Shown: one piece after another, positions 16,947 to 25,697 of the stretch
Position numbering within the stretch: the first letter of the stretch is position 1
How the letters are laid out: every line of letters starts with the position of its first letter
Origin: Clostridia bacterium
Lineage (GTDB): Bacteria > Bacillota > Clostridia > Christensenellales > Aristaeellaceae
Direction: 5' to 3'
DNA: 54,291 nt
NCBI GenBank assembly: GCA_017552535.1
Contig: JAFZPV010000028.1
Location: 1 to 54,291 of the forward strand
Translations under genes and position numbers: made by a program
The notes under the pieces: generated by a model
Database searches by the model: none
What the model was told of the DNA's origin: nothing
What the model saw: the letters and a program-made list of their open reading frames with translations, nothing else

Positions 16947-18929
16947 ATGAAGCTTGAAAGGATCTGGTTCGGCGGGGACTACAACCCCGACCAGTGGGAC
17001 GAGAATACCGTAAACGAGGATATGCGTCTGTTCCGCCAGGCGCACATCAACATGGTGACCCTGCCCGTTTTCTCCTGGGCCAAGCTGGAGCCGGAAGAAG
17101 GAGAATACGATTTCGGCTGGCTGGACAAAATCATGGACAAGCTGGCGGAAAACGGCATCGGCTGCAATCTGGCCACCCCCACCACCGCCCAGCCCGCGTG
17201 GCTGTCCACCAAGTACCCGGAGGTGCTGCCCGTAGACATGCAGGGCCGCAAGCGTACCCACGGCATGCGGGTGTTCTTCTGCTACAACTCTCCCAAGTAC
17301 CGCCAGCGCGCCGCCGCCATCGCCGGCGAGATGGCCAAGCGGTATTCCAAGCACCCCGCCCTGAAGATCTGGCACATCGCCAACGAATACGGCACCTACT
17401 GCTACTGCCCGATCTGCCGGCAGAAATTCATTTCGTGGCTTCAGCACCGCTACGGGACGCTGGACAAACTCAACGAGCGCTGGTTCACCTCCTTCTGGGG
17501 GCGCACGCTGTACGACTGGGAGGAGATCCAGCTGCCCACGGAACTGAACGACGACTACCGCTTCAATCCCACCATCCAGCTGGACTACATGCGCTTTGTG
17601 ACCGATTCCACCGCGGACTGCTTTACCAACGAATATAACGCCATACGCCGCTGGTGCCCGGACGTGCCCATACAGACCAATATGTCCGGCTTCATCAAAA
17701 AGCTGGACCAGTTCGTGATGGCCTCCCGCATGGACATCGTGGGCTGGGACAACTATCCCTGGCCGACGGACGACAAGTCGCTGGTGGCCCTCAAGCACGA
17801 CATCATGCGGGGCCTCAAGGGCGGGCAGAGCTTCATGCTGGCGGAGCAGAGCCCCAACCAGCAGAACTGGCAGCCTTACAATAAGTTAAAGCGCCCCGGC
17901 GAGGTGCGCATGCTCTCCTACCAGGCGCTGGCCCACGGCGCGGACAGCTGCCTGTTTTTCCAGATGCGCCAGAGCGTGGCGGGACAGGAAAAATTCCACG
18001 GCGCGGTGATCTCCCATTCCGGGCGCAGCGACACCCGCGTCTTCCGGGAAACGGCGCGCCTGGGCGAAGAACTGGAGAAGCTCTCCCCCATCCTGCCCGG
18101 CATGCGCAGCAAAGCGGACACGGCCATCCTGTTCGACTGGAACAGCTGGTGGGCTCTGGAGAACTGCTCCGGGCCCAACCGGGATATCAATTACCTGCAG
18201 ACGGTGCAGCTGTACTACCGGGCGTTTTTCGAAAAGAACATGCCCGTGGACATCCTGCCCGAGGACGCGGCATTTGACGGCTACAAGGTGATCGTGCTGC
18301 CGATGCTGTACATGTTCAAAGGGGATCTGGGCGAGCGGCTCACCCGCTTCGTGGAAAACGGCGGCACCCTGATCGCTACCTGCATGACCGCGCTGGCGGA
18401 CGAGAACGACCACTGCGCCTTCGGGGAATACCCCGGACCGCTCAGGGAGGTGCTGGGCCTGCGCATCGAAGAGACCGATGCGCTGTTGCAAAACTGCACC
18501 AACGCCGTAATCTGGGACAGACGGGAATACGTATGCCGCCTGCTCTGCGACGTGATCCATGCGGAAGGCGCCCGGGTGCTGGGCACGTTCAAAAACGAGT
18601 TCTACGCTGGCTCTCCCGCCGTGACCGTAAACGATTTCGGCCGCGGCAAAGCCTATTACATCGGCACGCAGCCTGACCTTCCGCTTCTGAGCGATCTTGC
18701 GGAGCGCCTGCCCCTTTCTCCCCTGGCGGACGCCAGCGAAGGCATGGAGCTCACCCGCCGTTCAGACGGCGAAAACGAAGCGGTCTTCGCCCTCAACCAT
18801 GCCCAGAGCGAAGGATACGTGGATCTGGGCGCTCGCGAATACACCGAGCTGCTGACCGGGCGGAAAGCGACCGGAAAGACTCTGGTGCTGCCAAACGACG
18901 TCGGCGTATTCGCCGCCCGAAAGGAGTAA
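16947..18929 (+). CDS. GH42 beta-galactosidase
   Basis: This 660-residue protein begins MKLERIWFGGDYNPDQWDEN, the classic GH42 N-terminus. The acid/base Glu147 is in WHIANEYG, and the nucleophile is Glu300 in SFMLAEQSP. Cys112, Cys152, Cys154 and Cys157 (CYCPIC) reproduce the zinc cluster of thermophilic GH42 enzymes. A trimerisation-type domain follows (from about residue 395) and then a small beta domain. Substrates in the family are beta-galactosides or alpha-L-arabinopyranosides, here perhaps galactan or arabinogalactan side chains. The start is ATG 16947 with ACGGAGG upstream. There is no signal peptide. It leads an operon with the UroD-like gene, three bases downstream. Confidence 0.93.
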   Translation: MKLERIWFGGDYNPDQWDENTVNEDMRLFRQAHINMVTLPVFSWAKLEPEEGEYDFGWLDKIMDKLAENGIGCNLATPTTAQPAWLSTKYPEVLPVDMQGRKRTHGMRVFFCYNSPKYRQRAAAIAGEMAKRYSKHPALKIWHIANEYGTYCYCPICRQKFISWLQHRYGTLDKLNERWFTSFWGRTLYDWEEIQLPTELNDDYRFNPTIQLDYMRFVTDSTADCFTNEYNAIRRWCPDVPIQTNMSGFIKKLDQFVMASRMDIVGWDNYPWPTDDKSLVALKHDIMRGLKGGQSFMLAEQSPNQQNWQPYNKLKRPGEVRMLSYQALAHGADSCLFFQMRQSVAGQEKFHGAVISHSGRSDTRVFRETARLGEELEKLSPILPGMRSKADTAILFDWNSWWALENCSGPNRDINYLQTVQLYYRAFFEKNMPVDILPEDAAFDGYKVIVLPMLYMFKGDLGERLTRFVENGGTLIATCMTALADENDHCAFGEYPGPLREVLGLRIEETDALLQNCTNAVIWDRREYVCRLLCDVIHAEGARVLGTFKNEFYAGSPAVTVNDFGRGKAYYIGTQPDLPLLSDLAERLPLSPLADASEGMELTRRSDGENEAVFALNHAQSEGYVDLGAREYTELLTGRKATGKTLVLPNDVGVFAARKE

Positions 18930-18932
18930 AAC

Positions 18933-19967
18933 ATGACCTCCAGGCAAAGATTTTTAGACACCATCGCCCGCAAAGAGGTGGACCGCCCCGCCTGCTGGGC
19001 CGGCATGCCCGACCCAGCCTCCCTGCCCGCGCTGTTTGCCTACTATCATGCGGACAGCATGGCGGATTTCAAGGCGAAACTGGACGACGACGTGTTCCCT
19101 GTGGAACCGCCCTATCAGTCTCCCACGGCCAGCGCCATATACGCCGCCTTCGACTGGTACTGCAAGGGCAACGTGGACGCCTACAACCGCACCCTCACCA
19201 CGCCCGGCTTCTTTGCCGAAAGCGAGGACCTGGCGGATGTAGATACTTTCGACTGGCCCGACCCCGCCCCGTACATGGACGCGGAGGAAATGGAAAGGCG
19301 CTTTGCCGCCCTGCCCAAAGACAAGGCAAGCCTGGGCATGGTGTGGAGTGCGCACTTTCAGGACACCTGCGCTGCCTTCGGCATGAACAACTGCTTCATG
19401 AACATGGTGGACAATCCGGAGCTGGTGCACGCGGTGGACGACAGGATCGTGGATTTCTACCTGAAGGCCAACGAGATATTTTATAAAGCCGCCCGCGGGC
19501 GCCTGGACTGCGTGCTGATCGGCAACGACATGGGCTCCCAGCGGGGGCTGATGCTCTCGCCCCGGCTCATCGAGGAATTCGTGCTGCCCGGCTGCCGCAG
19601 GCTCACCCAGCAGGCGCATGACTACGGGATCAAAGTGATCTATCATTCCTGCGGCTCCATCGTGCCCATCATACCGATGCTGATCGACGCAGGCGTGGAC
19701 GCCATACACCCGATACAGGCCAAGGCCGCGGGCATGAGCGCCGAGGAGCTGAAGGAACAGTTCGGCGGAAAGGTGTCCTTCGTGGGCGGCATGGATACCC
19801 AGCATCTTCTGGTGAACGGCACCCGCGAGGAAGTGAAACAGCGCGTAAAAGAGCTGCGCCGCCTGTTTCCCACAGGCCTGGTGATCTCCCCCAGCCACGA
19901 AGCGGTGCTGCCCGACATCCCGCCAGCCAACATCGCGGCGATGTTCGAGGCGGCGGAAGAAGTGTAA
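18933..19967 (+). CDS. Uroporphyrinogen decarboxylase (URO-D) family protein
   Basis: This 344-residue protein starts MTSRQRFLDTIARKEVDRP, the usual opening of the URO-D/MtaA/CmuA superfamily. It carries YHSCGSIVPIIPMLIDAGVD, where the His-x-Cys pair occupies the zinc-ligand position of corrinoid methyltransferases such as MtaA; the later third ligand is not obvious. It is therefore not a housekeeping HemE but one of many paralogues, often tied to methyl transfer, found in anaerobes. It sits between GH42 and an FAD oxidoreductase gene. Methyl-group removal from a methylated pectic sugar is one speculative role. AAGGAG overlaps the end of GH42. No corrinoid protein gene is seen nearby. Confidence 0.85.
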   Translation: MTSRQRFLDTIARKEVDRPACWAGMPDPASLPALFAYYHADSMADFKAKLDDDVFPVEPPYQSPTASAIYAAFDWYCKGNVDAYNRTLTTPGFFAESEDLADVDTFDWPDPAPYMDAEEMERRFAALPKDKASLGMVWSAHFQDTCAAFGMNNCFMNMVDNPELVHAVDDRIVDFYLKANEIFYKAARGRLDCVLIGNDMGSQRGLMLSPRLIEEFVLPGCRRLTQQAHDYGIKVIYHSCGSIVPIIPMLIDAGVDAIHPIQAKAAGMSAEELKEQFGGKVSFVGGMDTQHLLVNGTREEVKQRVKELRRLFPTGLVISPSHEAVLPDIPPANIAAMFEAAEEV

Positions 19968-20002
19968 GCTCACCTATCCATTCAGAACGGAGGAACGCAA
20001 GC

Positions 20003-21280
20003 ATGCTCAATCATCCGGAAATGACCGAAAAAATGTGGGATCTGATCGTGGTGGGCGGCGGAATGGCCGGCGTCGCGGCGGCGGTGGCGGCAAAGCGAAA
20101 CGGCCTCGACGTGCTCATCATCGAAAAAACGGGCTTCCTCGGCGGCGCGCCGGGCACGATGCTGATCAACCCCTTCATGCCCTATTCCACCACCGTGGAC
20201 CATAAGCGCTTCGACCTGAGCCGCGGCTTTTTCTCGGAGCTGCGGGCGCTGCTGAAGGAGATCGGCGGTTACGCGGACGGACGCGAGGACATACATGAGG
20301 AATACCTGAAGCTGGCCCTGGACCGCCTGGTGACGAAGGAAAAGATACAGCCGCTGTTTCACGCCGTGCTGTGCGGCGTGGAAAAGGACGGCGAAACGCT
20401 GACGGCGGTGAAGGCCGCGACGAAAGCGGGCGTACTGCGCTTTCAGGCACGCTGCTTTATCGACGCCACCGGCGACGCGGACCTGGCCGTGGCCGCGGGC
20501 TGCCCGTACCATCTGGGCCGCCCCGACGGGCTCTGCCAGCCCATGACGCTGTGCTTCCGCATCGGCAACGTGGATATCCCCGTTTTCAACCGGCACCGCG
20601 AGGAGATGCAGCAAAAGTACAAACAGCTGCAGGCCGAGGGGAAGATCAAAAACCCGCGGGAAAACGTGCTGATCTTCAATACCCTGGTGGACGGCGTGCT
20701 GCACTTCAACACCACGCGTGTGGTAAAGCACGACCCCACCGATCCCTTCGAGGTCACCGAAGCGGAGATGATCGCGCGGGAGCAGATGCTTGAAATGTAT
20801 ACCTTCCTGAAGGAAAACTGTCCCGGCTTCGAACACAGCCAGCTTTTGTACTCCGCCGGCGAGATCGGCGTGCGCGAGAGCCGCATGATAGACGGCGAGT
20901 ACCTGCTGACCGAAGAAGACCTGCGTGCCTGCGTGAAGTTTGAGGACGCCGTGGCCGCGGGCAATTACGATATCGACATCCACAATCCGGAAGGCTCCGG
21001 CACCAGCCACTACTACTTCCCCGCCGGCACGTGGTACACCATTCCCTACCGCAGCCTGCAGCCGAAAAACGCAGACAACCTGCTGGTAGCCGGCAGGTGC
21101 ATTTCCTCCACCCACGAGGCCCAGGCCAGCTACCGCGTGATGCCCATCGTGACCACGCTGGGCCAGGCGGCGGGCACGGCGGCCGCCATCGCCGTAAAGA
21201 CGGGCGTAGGCGTAAAGCAGATCGACGTAAGCGAACTGCAGAAGGCCCTCACCGAAAACGGCGCGTTCATCGGGCTGTAA
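20003..21280 (+). CDS. FAD-dependent oxidoreductase (PF12831-type)
   Basis: This 425-residue protein carries the dinucleotide-binding motif WDLIVVGGGMAGVAAAVAAK, then IIEKTGFLGG and a C-terminal FAD motif near DNLLVAGRCISSTHEAQASY. The pattern (GGG..GG at the start, GRC.S..H.A at the end) matches the 'FAD dependent oxidoreductase' family frequent in carbohydrate gene clusters, whose substrates are mostly undefined. The protein is cytoplasmic and has no signal peptide. The start is ATG 20003 after CGGAGGAA. It is the last gene of the plus operon and is followed by a strong terminator. It may oxidise a sugar, cyclitol or sugar acid made upstream; that is inference. Confidence 0.85.
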   Translation: MLNHPEMTEKMWDLIVVGGGMAGVAAAVAAKRNGLDVLIIEKTGFLGGAPGTMLINPFMPYSTTVDHKRFDLSRGFFSELRALLKEIGGYADGREDIHEEYLKLALDRLVTKEKIQPLFHAVLCGVEKDGETLTAVKAATKAGVLRFQARCFIDATGDADLAVAAGCPYHLGRPDGLCQPMTLCFRIGNVDIPVFNRHREEMQQKYKQLQAEGKIKNPRENVLIFNTLVDGVLHFNTTRVVKHDPTDPFEVTEAEMIAREQMLEMYTFLKENCPGFEHSQLLYSAGEIGVRESRMIDGEYLLTEEDLRACVKFEDAVAAGNYDIDIHNPEGSGTSHYYFPAGTWYTIPYRSLQPKNADNLLVAGRCISSTHEAQASYRVMPIVTTLGQAAGTAAAIAVKTGVGVKQIDVSELQKALTENGAFIGL

Positions 21281-21307
21281 AGACCCGGCCTGATCATCCC
21301 GCGGAAT

Positions 21308-21347
21308 ATACACCGGCGCGGCTTCATCTGAAGCCGCGCCGGTGTAT
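21308..21347 (+). terminator. Strong rho-independent terminator between converging operons
   Basis: A perfect 19-bp stem (ATACACCGGCGCGGCTTCA and its complement) closes around a two-base loop and is followed by TTTGTTCTTTG on the plus strand. It lies between the FAD oxidoreductase stop (21280) and the oppositely oriented oxidoreductase stop (21365). It should end the GH42 operon and may also block minus-strand transcription. Confidence 0.9.
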
Positions 21348-21364
21348 TTTGTTCTTTGTATTCC

Positions 21365-21891
21365 TTACAGCTCGTAGCCCAGGCGGATGGCTGTTTTGTT
21401 GAGCTCCAGCAGGTTCTGCTTTCTGGCGGAGACCACTTTGGCCAGGGTCTTGTCGATGGTCTCAGCGGGGAACATGTTCGTCTCCTTGAGCATTTTGCCC
21501 ATCACGATCATGTTGGCCAGCGTGGCAAAGCCCGCGTCGTTCGCCATTTTGGTGGCCGGGATCGGGAACGCCCTGATGTCCGTGCGGGCCACCCCGCGCT
21601 CGATCAGCGAGGAATCGTAGAACACCATGCCGCCCGGAACGATGTCGTTTTCGAACTTGTCCAGGGAGGGCAGGTTCATGGCGATGAGCACGTCCGGATA
21701 CGGCGCCAGGGGACTGCCGATGGGGGTATCGGAGATGATCACCGAGCAGTTGCACGTGCCGCCGCGCATCTCGGGGCCGTAGGAAGGCAGCCAGGTGACT
21801 TCCTTGTTTTCGAGCAAGCCCTCGTAGGCCAGGAATTTGCCGGTGAACAGCACGCCCTGACCGCCAAAGCCCGATATCAGAATGTTGGTGG

Positions 21892-21895
<4 letters not shown>
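21365..21895 (-). CDS. 2-oxoacid:ferredoxin oxidoreductase, gamma subunit
   Basis: This 176-residue protein has the gamma-domain signature ILISGFGGQGVLFTGKFLA, then TWLPSYGPEMRGGTCNCSVI, which is strongly conserved in KorC/VorA-type subunits. It completes the alpha, beta, delta set upstream. The complex converts 2-oxoacids plus CoA to acyl-CoA plus CO2 with ferredoxin, reversibly. It overlaps the beta subunit gene by ATGA. It is the last gene of the T-box operon. Confidence 0.93.
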
Positions 21896-22647
<752 letters not shown>

Positions 22648-23715
22648 TTATTCGGCACCTCCCGTCTTATCCGCTTCTTCGATCTTGGCGAGCACCTCTT
22701 CGGGGGTGGGGATCATGCCGCCCACGCGGGAGCACAGAAGCACCGGGCGCGAGCAGCGGATGGCCAGCTCCACATCCTCGATCATCTGGCCCATGGACAG
22801 CTCCACGCTCACGAAGGCCTTCGCGTGCTTTGCGGCTTCCTTCAGTGCGGCTTTCGGGAACGGCCACAGGGTGATGGGACGGATGAGCCCGGCTTTGATG
22901 CCCTTTTCACGGGCAGCCAGGATAGCGTTCCTCGCCACGCGGGCCGCCACGCCGAAGGCTACCACCACGATGTCCGCGTCGTCCGCCATGAAGCTTTCGT
23001 ACATGGTCTCGGTCTTTTCGATCTGGGCATAGCGCTCGTAGCGCTTGATGTTCCACTGCTCCAGCTCTTCGGGCAGCAGGGAAAGGGAGTTCACGATGTT
23101 GTGCTTCCTCTCGCCGCGGGTGCCCGTGACGGCCCAGGGCTTGTCGTATTCCCTGACCTCCCCCATGTCCAGGCTCACGGGCTCCATCATCTGGCCGATG
23201 GTGCCGTCCGCCAGGATCATCGTGGTCATGCGGTATTTGTCCGCCAGGTCAAAGCCCTTGAAGACGAGGCTGGCCATCTCCTGCACGGAGGAGGGCGCCA
23301 GCACCAGCATGTGGAAATCGCCGTGGCCCGCGCCGCGGGTAGCGTGGAAATAGTCCGACTGGCTGGGCTGTATGCCGCCAAGACCCGGGCCGCCGCGCTG
23401 CACGTTGATCACCAGCGCCGGCAGGTCGCAGCCCGCCAGGTAGCTAAGGCCCTCGCTCTTCAGCGAGATTCCGGGGCTGGAGGAGCTGGTCATCACGCGC
23501 TTGCCCGCGGAGGCCACGCCGATCACCATATTGATGGCCGCGATCTCACTTTCCGCCTGCAAAAACGTGCCGCCGATCTGGGGCATGCGCTTGGCCAGGT
23601 ACGCCGCCACTTCCGTCTGGGGCGTGATGGGATATCCGAAATAGTGACGGCAGCCCGCCATGATGGCGGCTTCCGCCAAGGCCTCGTTGCCCTTCATCAG
23701 TACTTTTTCGCTCAT
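22648..23715 (-). CDS. vorB: 2-oxoacid:ferredoxin oxidoreductase, alpha subunit (VorB-like)
   Basis: This 355-residue protein starts MSEKVLMKGNEALAEAAIMA, followed by GYPITPQTEVAAYLAKRMP. These are the hallmarks of VorB, the alpha subunit of 3-methyl-2-oxobutanoate:ferredoxin oxidoreductase, and of the close KorA group. SSSSPGISLKSEGLSYLAG and VQRGGPGLGGIQPSQSDY are further conserved blocks that line the TPP site. The start at 23715 has GGTAGGAG upstream. The ferredoxin-subunit gene precedes it by seven bases. VOR and KOR are hard to separate by eye. I lean to VOR because of the leucine-type T-box and the branched-chain aminotransferase in the same operon. Confidence 0.9.
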   Translation of the reverse strand: MSEKVLMKGNEALAEAAIMAGCRHYFGYPITPQTEVAAYLAKRMPQIGGTFLQAESEIAAINMVIGVASAGKRVMTSSSSPGISLKSEGLSYLAGCDLPALVINVQRGGPGLGGIQPSQSDYFHATRGAGHGDFHMLVLAPSSVQEMASLVFKGFDLADKYRMTTMILADGTIGQMMEPVSLDMGEVREYDKPWAVTGTRGERKHNIVNSLSLLPEELEQWNIKRYERYAQIEKTETMYESFMADDADIVVVAFGVAARVARNAILAAREKGIKAGLIRPITLWPFPKAALKEAAKHAKAFVSVELSMGQMIEDVELAIRCSRPVLLCSRVGGMIPTPEEVLAKIEEADKTGGAE

Positions 23716-23722
23716 GCCGCTC

Positions 23723-23929
23723 CTACCTTTCTACCTTGATCACGCAGTCGGGGCACATGGTGGCGCAGCACGCGCAGCCGATGCACTTGTCCATCTCCAC
23801 CACGTGGGCGGGATGGTGGCCCTGGGAGTTGAGCTTGCTTTCGTCCAGGCTCACGATCTTCCGGGGGCACGCGCTCACGCACAGGCCGCAGCCCTTGCAG
23901 CGCTCTTCTCTGAATGTTACCTTTGCCAA
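23723..23929 (-). CDS. 2-oxoacid:ferredoxin oxidoreductase, delta subunit (2[4Fe-4S] ferredoxin)
   Basis: This small protein of 68 residues contains two four-cysteine motifs, CKGCGLCVSACP and CIGCACCATMCP, each binding a [4Fe-4S] cluster. It passes electrons between the TPP site and free ferredoxin. I start it at the TTG at 23929 (reading AKVTFREERCKGCG), just after AGAGGTGG. A TTG at 23962 would add 11 residues without a clear ribosome site. It lies between the ATPase gene and vorB. Confidence 0.88.
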   Translation of the reverse strand: MAKVTFREERCKGCGLCVSACPRKIVSLDESKLNSQGHHPAHVVEMDKCIGCACCATMCPDCVIKVER

Positions 23930-23946
23930 GAAAGCCACCTCTCTTA

Positions 23947-24615
23947 TCAGAATACCGCCCAATCCGCCCGGAAATGCAGGCGGATGGGCTGCGCATTTTC
24001 CATTTGGTCCCGTACGGACGGGATCAGGTCTTCCCGCACACAGTTCGCCAGAAGCGGAAGGCGTGCAAGGCGCGAAAGCTCCTTTGCCTTTTGGGCGCCG
24101 GACAGTATGTCTTCCGCCCTCGTCTGGGAGCCCAGGTTCGTGTTGTTCACAATGCCGGTGAATGTCATGGAGGACGCGGTCTCGATCTCGCGTATCACCT
24201 GCATTACGCTTTCGGGCGTCTGCGTGAGGGGCCTGAAGAAATTGACCACCAGCAGCATATCGAAATCGTTTTCTTCCTTCAGGGCGGGCGCGAGCCTGCC
24301 CAGGGCCAAAGCGCCGCGGTCGTCCCCGCCCACGTCGATCACCGCGTGATAGCTTTTATCGTCAACGACGCGGTACATTTCGTCCGGCAGGGCGGGCACA
24401 TCCACATTGCTGTTGGCGTAGGGCGAAACGATGATGCGCACGCCGGCTTTTTCCAGTTCCGCCTGGCTGTCGCGGGTGCGGAAGTAGGGATTCACGATGT
24501 CCAGGTCTGCGATCAGGGTCTTCTTCCCCTGACCCGCAAGTGCCAGGGCACAGTTCACCGCGAGGTTCGTTTTTCCGCTGCCGTAGTGGCCGGCAAACAG
24601 GGTGACGCGCTTCAC
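23947..24615 (-). CDS. MinD/ParA-like P-loop ATPase, GTG start
   Basis: This 222-residue protein has the deviant Walker A motif GHYGSGKTNLAVN and LIADLDIVNPYFRTRDS, as in the SIMIBI (MinD/ParA/NubA) class. VIDVGGDDRG is the Walker B region. The GTG at 24615 overlaps the aminotransferase stop by GTGA; an ATG-like start 45 bases upstream would sit inside that gene. Genes of this type are often next to KOR/VOR operons in Clostridia. A role in cluster loading or assembly of the oxidoreductase is plausible but undemonstrated. Confidence 0.85.
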   Translation of the reverse strand: MKRVTLFAGHYGSGKTNLAVNCALALAGQGKKTLIADLDIVNPYFRTRDSQAELEKAGVRIIVSPYANSNVDVPALPDEMYRVVDDKSYHAVIDVGGDDRGALALGRLAPALKEENDFDMLLVVNFFRPLTQTPESVMQVIREIETASSMTFTGIVNNTNLGSQTRAEDILSGAQKAKELSRLARLPLLANCVREDLIPSVRDQMENAQPIRLHFRADWAVF

Positions 24616-25679
24616 TTCACCAGCTCGGTCCAGCCGAATTCGTCGGGCTTTTTGCCCCACTGGATGGAGGTCAGCTCGTCATAGAGCTTCTGGGTCACAG
24701 GGCCGATCCTGCCGCCATTCACGATATACGGCACGTCTTCCACGCACAGTTCGCCGATTGGCGAAACAACGGCCGCAGTGCCGGTGCCCCAGGCTTCTTC
24801 CAGGGTGCCTTCCTGCACGGCCTGCTTGAGTTCGTCCACGCTCAGAAGCCTCTCCTCCACGGGCAGGCCCCAGTTTTTGAGCAGCGCGATGCAGCTTCTG
24901 CGGGTGATGCCGGGCAGCACGGAGCCGGTGAGTTTGGGGGTGACCACGACGCCGCTGATCTTGAACATGACGTTCATGGAGCCCACCTCTTCCACATACT
25001 TGCGCTCCACGCCGTCCAGCCACAGCACCTGGGCGTAGCCCTTCTGCTCGGCCTTTTCGCCGGCGCGCATGGAAGCAGCATAGTTGCCGCCGCACTTGGC
25101 ATAGCCTGTTCCGCCGCGCACCGCACGCACGTCGCGGGTCTCGATCATGATGCGCACGGGGTTGACGCCCTCTTTATAGTAGGAGCCGGAGGGAGAAAGG
25201 ATGATGCAGAACACGCACCTGTTTACGGTGTGCACACCCAGGAACGGATCGTTGCCGAACAGGAAGGGGCGGATATACAGGCTGGCCCCTTCAGCGGAGG
25301 GCACCCAGTCCCTGTCCAGGTTGATCAGCATCTTGAGGGCCTTTAAGCAGAATTCGCCGTCCAGCTCGGGCAGGCACAGTCGCTCGGCGGAATCGTTCAT
25401 ACGGGCGAAGTTGTCGCGGGGGCGGAACAGCTGGATCTCGCCGTCCGGCCTGCGGTAAGCCTTCAGGCCTTCGAACACTTCCGCGCCGTAGTGCAGCACG
25501 GTGCTGGCAGGCGAGATGCTGATGTCTCCGTAGGGTACGATGCGGGCATCGTGCCAGCCGTTGGCCCGGTCATAGTCCATCAGGAACATGTGATCGGTAA
25601 ATACCTTGCCGAAGCCCAGCTGGGAAGCGTCCGTGGGCTTTGCTTTGGGCGATTGGTTTCTGGTGATGCTGATATCCAT
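24612..25679 (-). CDS. ilvE: Branched-chain amino acid aminotransferase
   Basis: This 355-residue fold-type IV PLP enzyme is close to standard length for the long IlvE type. The Schiff-base lysine is Lys195 in TGYAKCGGNYAAS. YGAEVFEGLKAYR and SLYIRPFLFG are substrate and phosphate contacts, and EEAWGTGTAAVVSPIG is the PLP-phosphate turn. It swaps an amino group between glutamate and 2-oxoisocaproate, 2-oxoisovalerate or 2-oxo-3-methylvalerate. AGGAGG precedes the ATG. In this T-box operon it would catalyse the last step to leucine or valine from the oxoacid made by the oxidoreductase. Confidence 0.95.
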   Translation of the reverse strand: MDISITRNQSPKAKPTDASQLGFGKVFTDHMFLMDYDRANGWHDARIVPYGDISISPASTVLHYGAEVFEGLKAYRRPDGEIQLFRPRDNFARMNDSAERLCLPELDGEFCLKALKMLINLDRDWVPSAEGASLYIRPFLFGNDPFLGVHTVNRCVFCIILSPSGSYYKEGVNPVRIMIETRDVRAVRGGTGYAKCGGNYAASMRAGEKAEQKGYAQVLWLDGVERKYVEEVGSMNVMFKISGVVVTPKLTGSVLPGITRRSCIALLKNWGLPVEERLLSVDELKQAVQEGTLEEAWGTGTAAVVSPIGELCVEDVPYIVNGGRIGPVTQKLYDELTSIQWGKKPDEFGWTELVK

Positions 25680-25697
25680 TGTCTTCCTCCTGTACGC

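Noticed and set aside
18933-19967. Calling this gene hemE
   Set aside because: It carries an HSCG motif typical of methyltransferase-type paralogues and sits in a sugar operon, not with haem genes.
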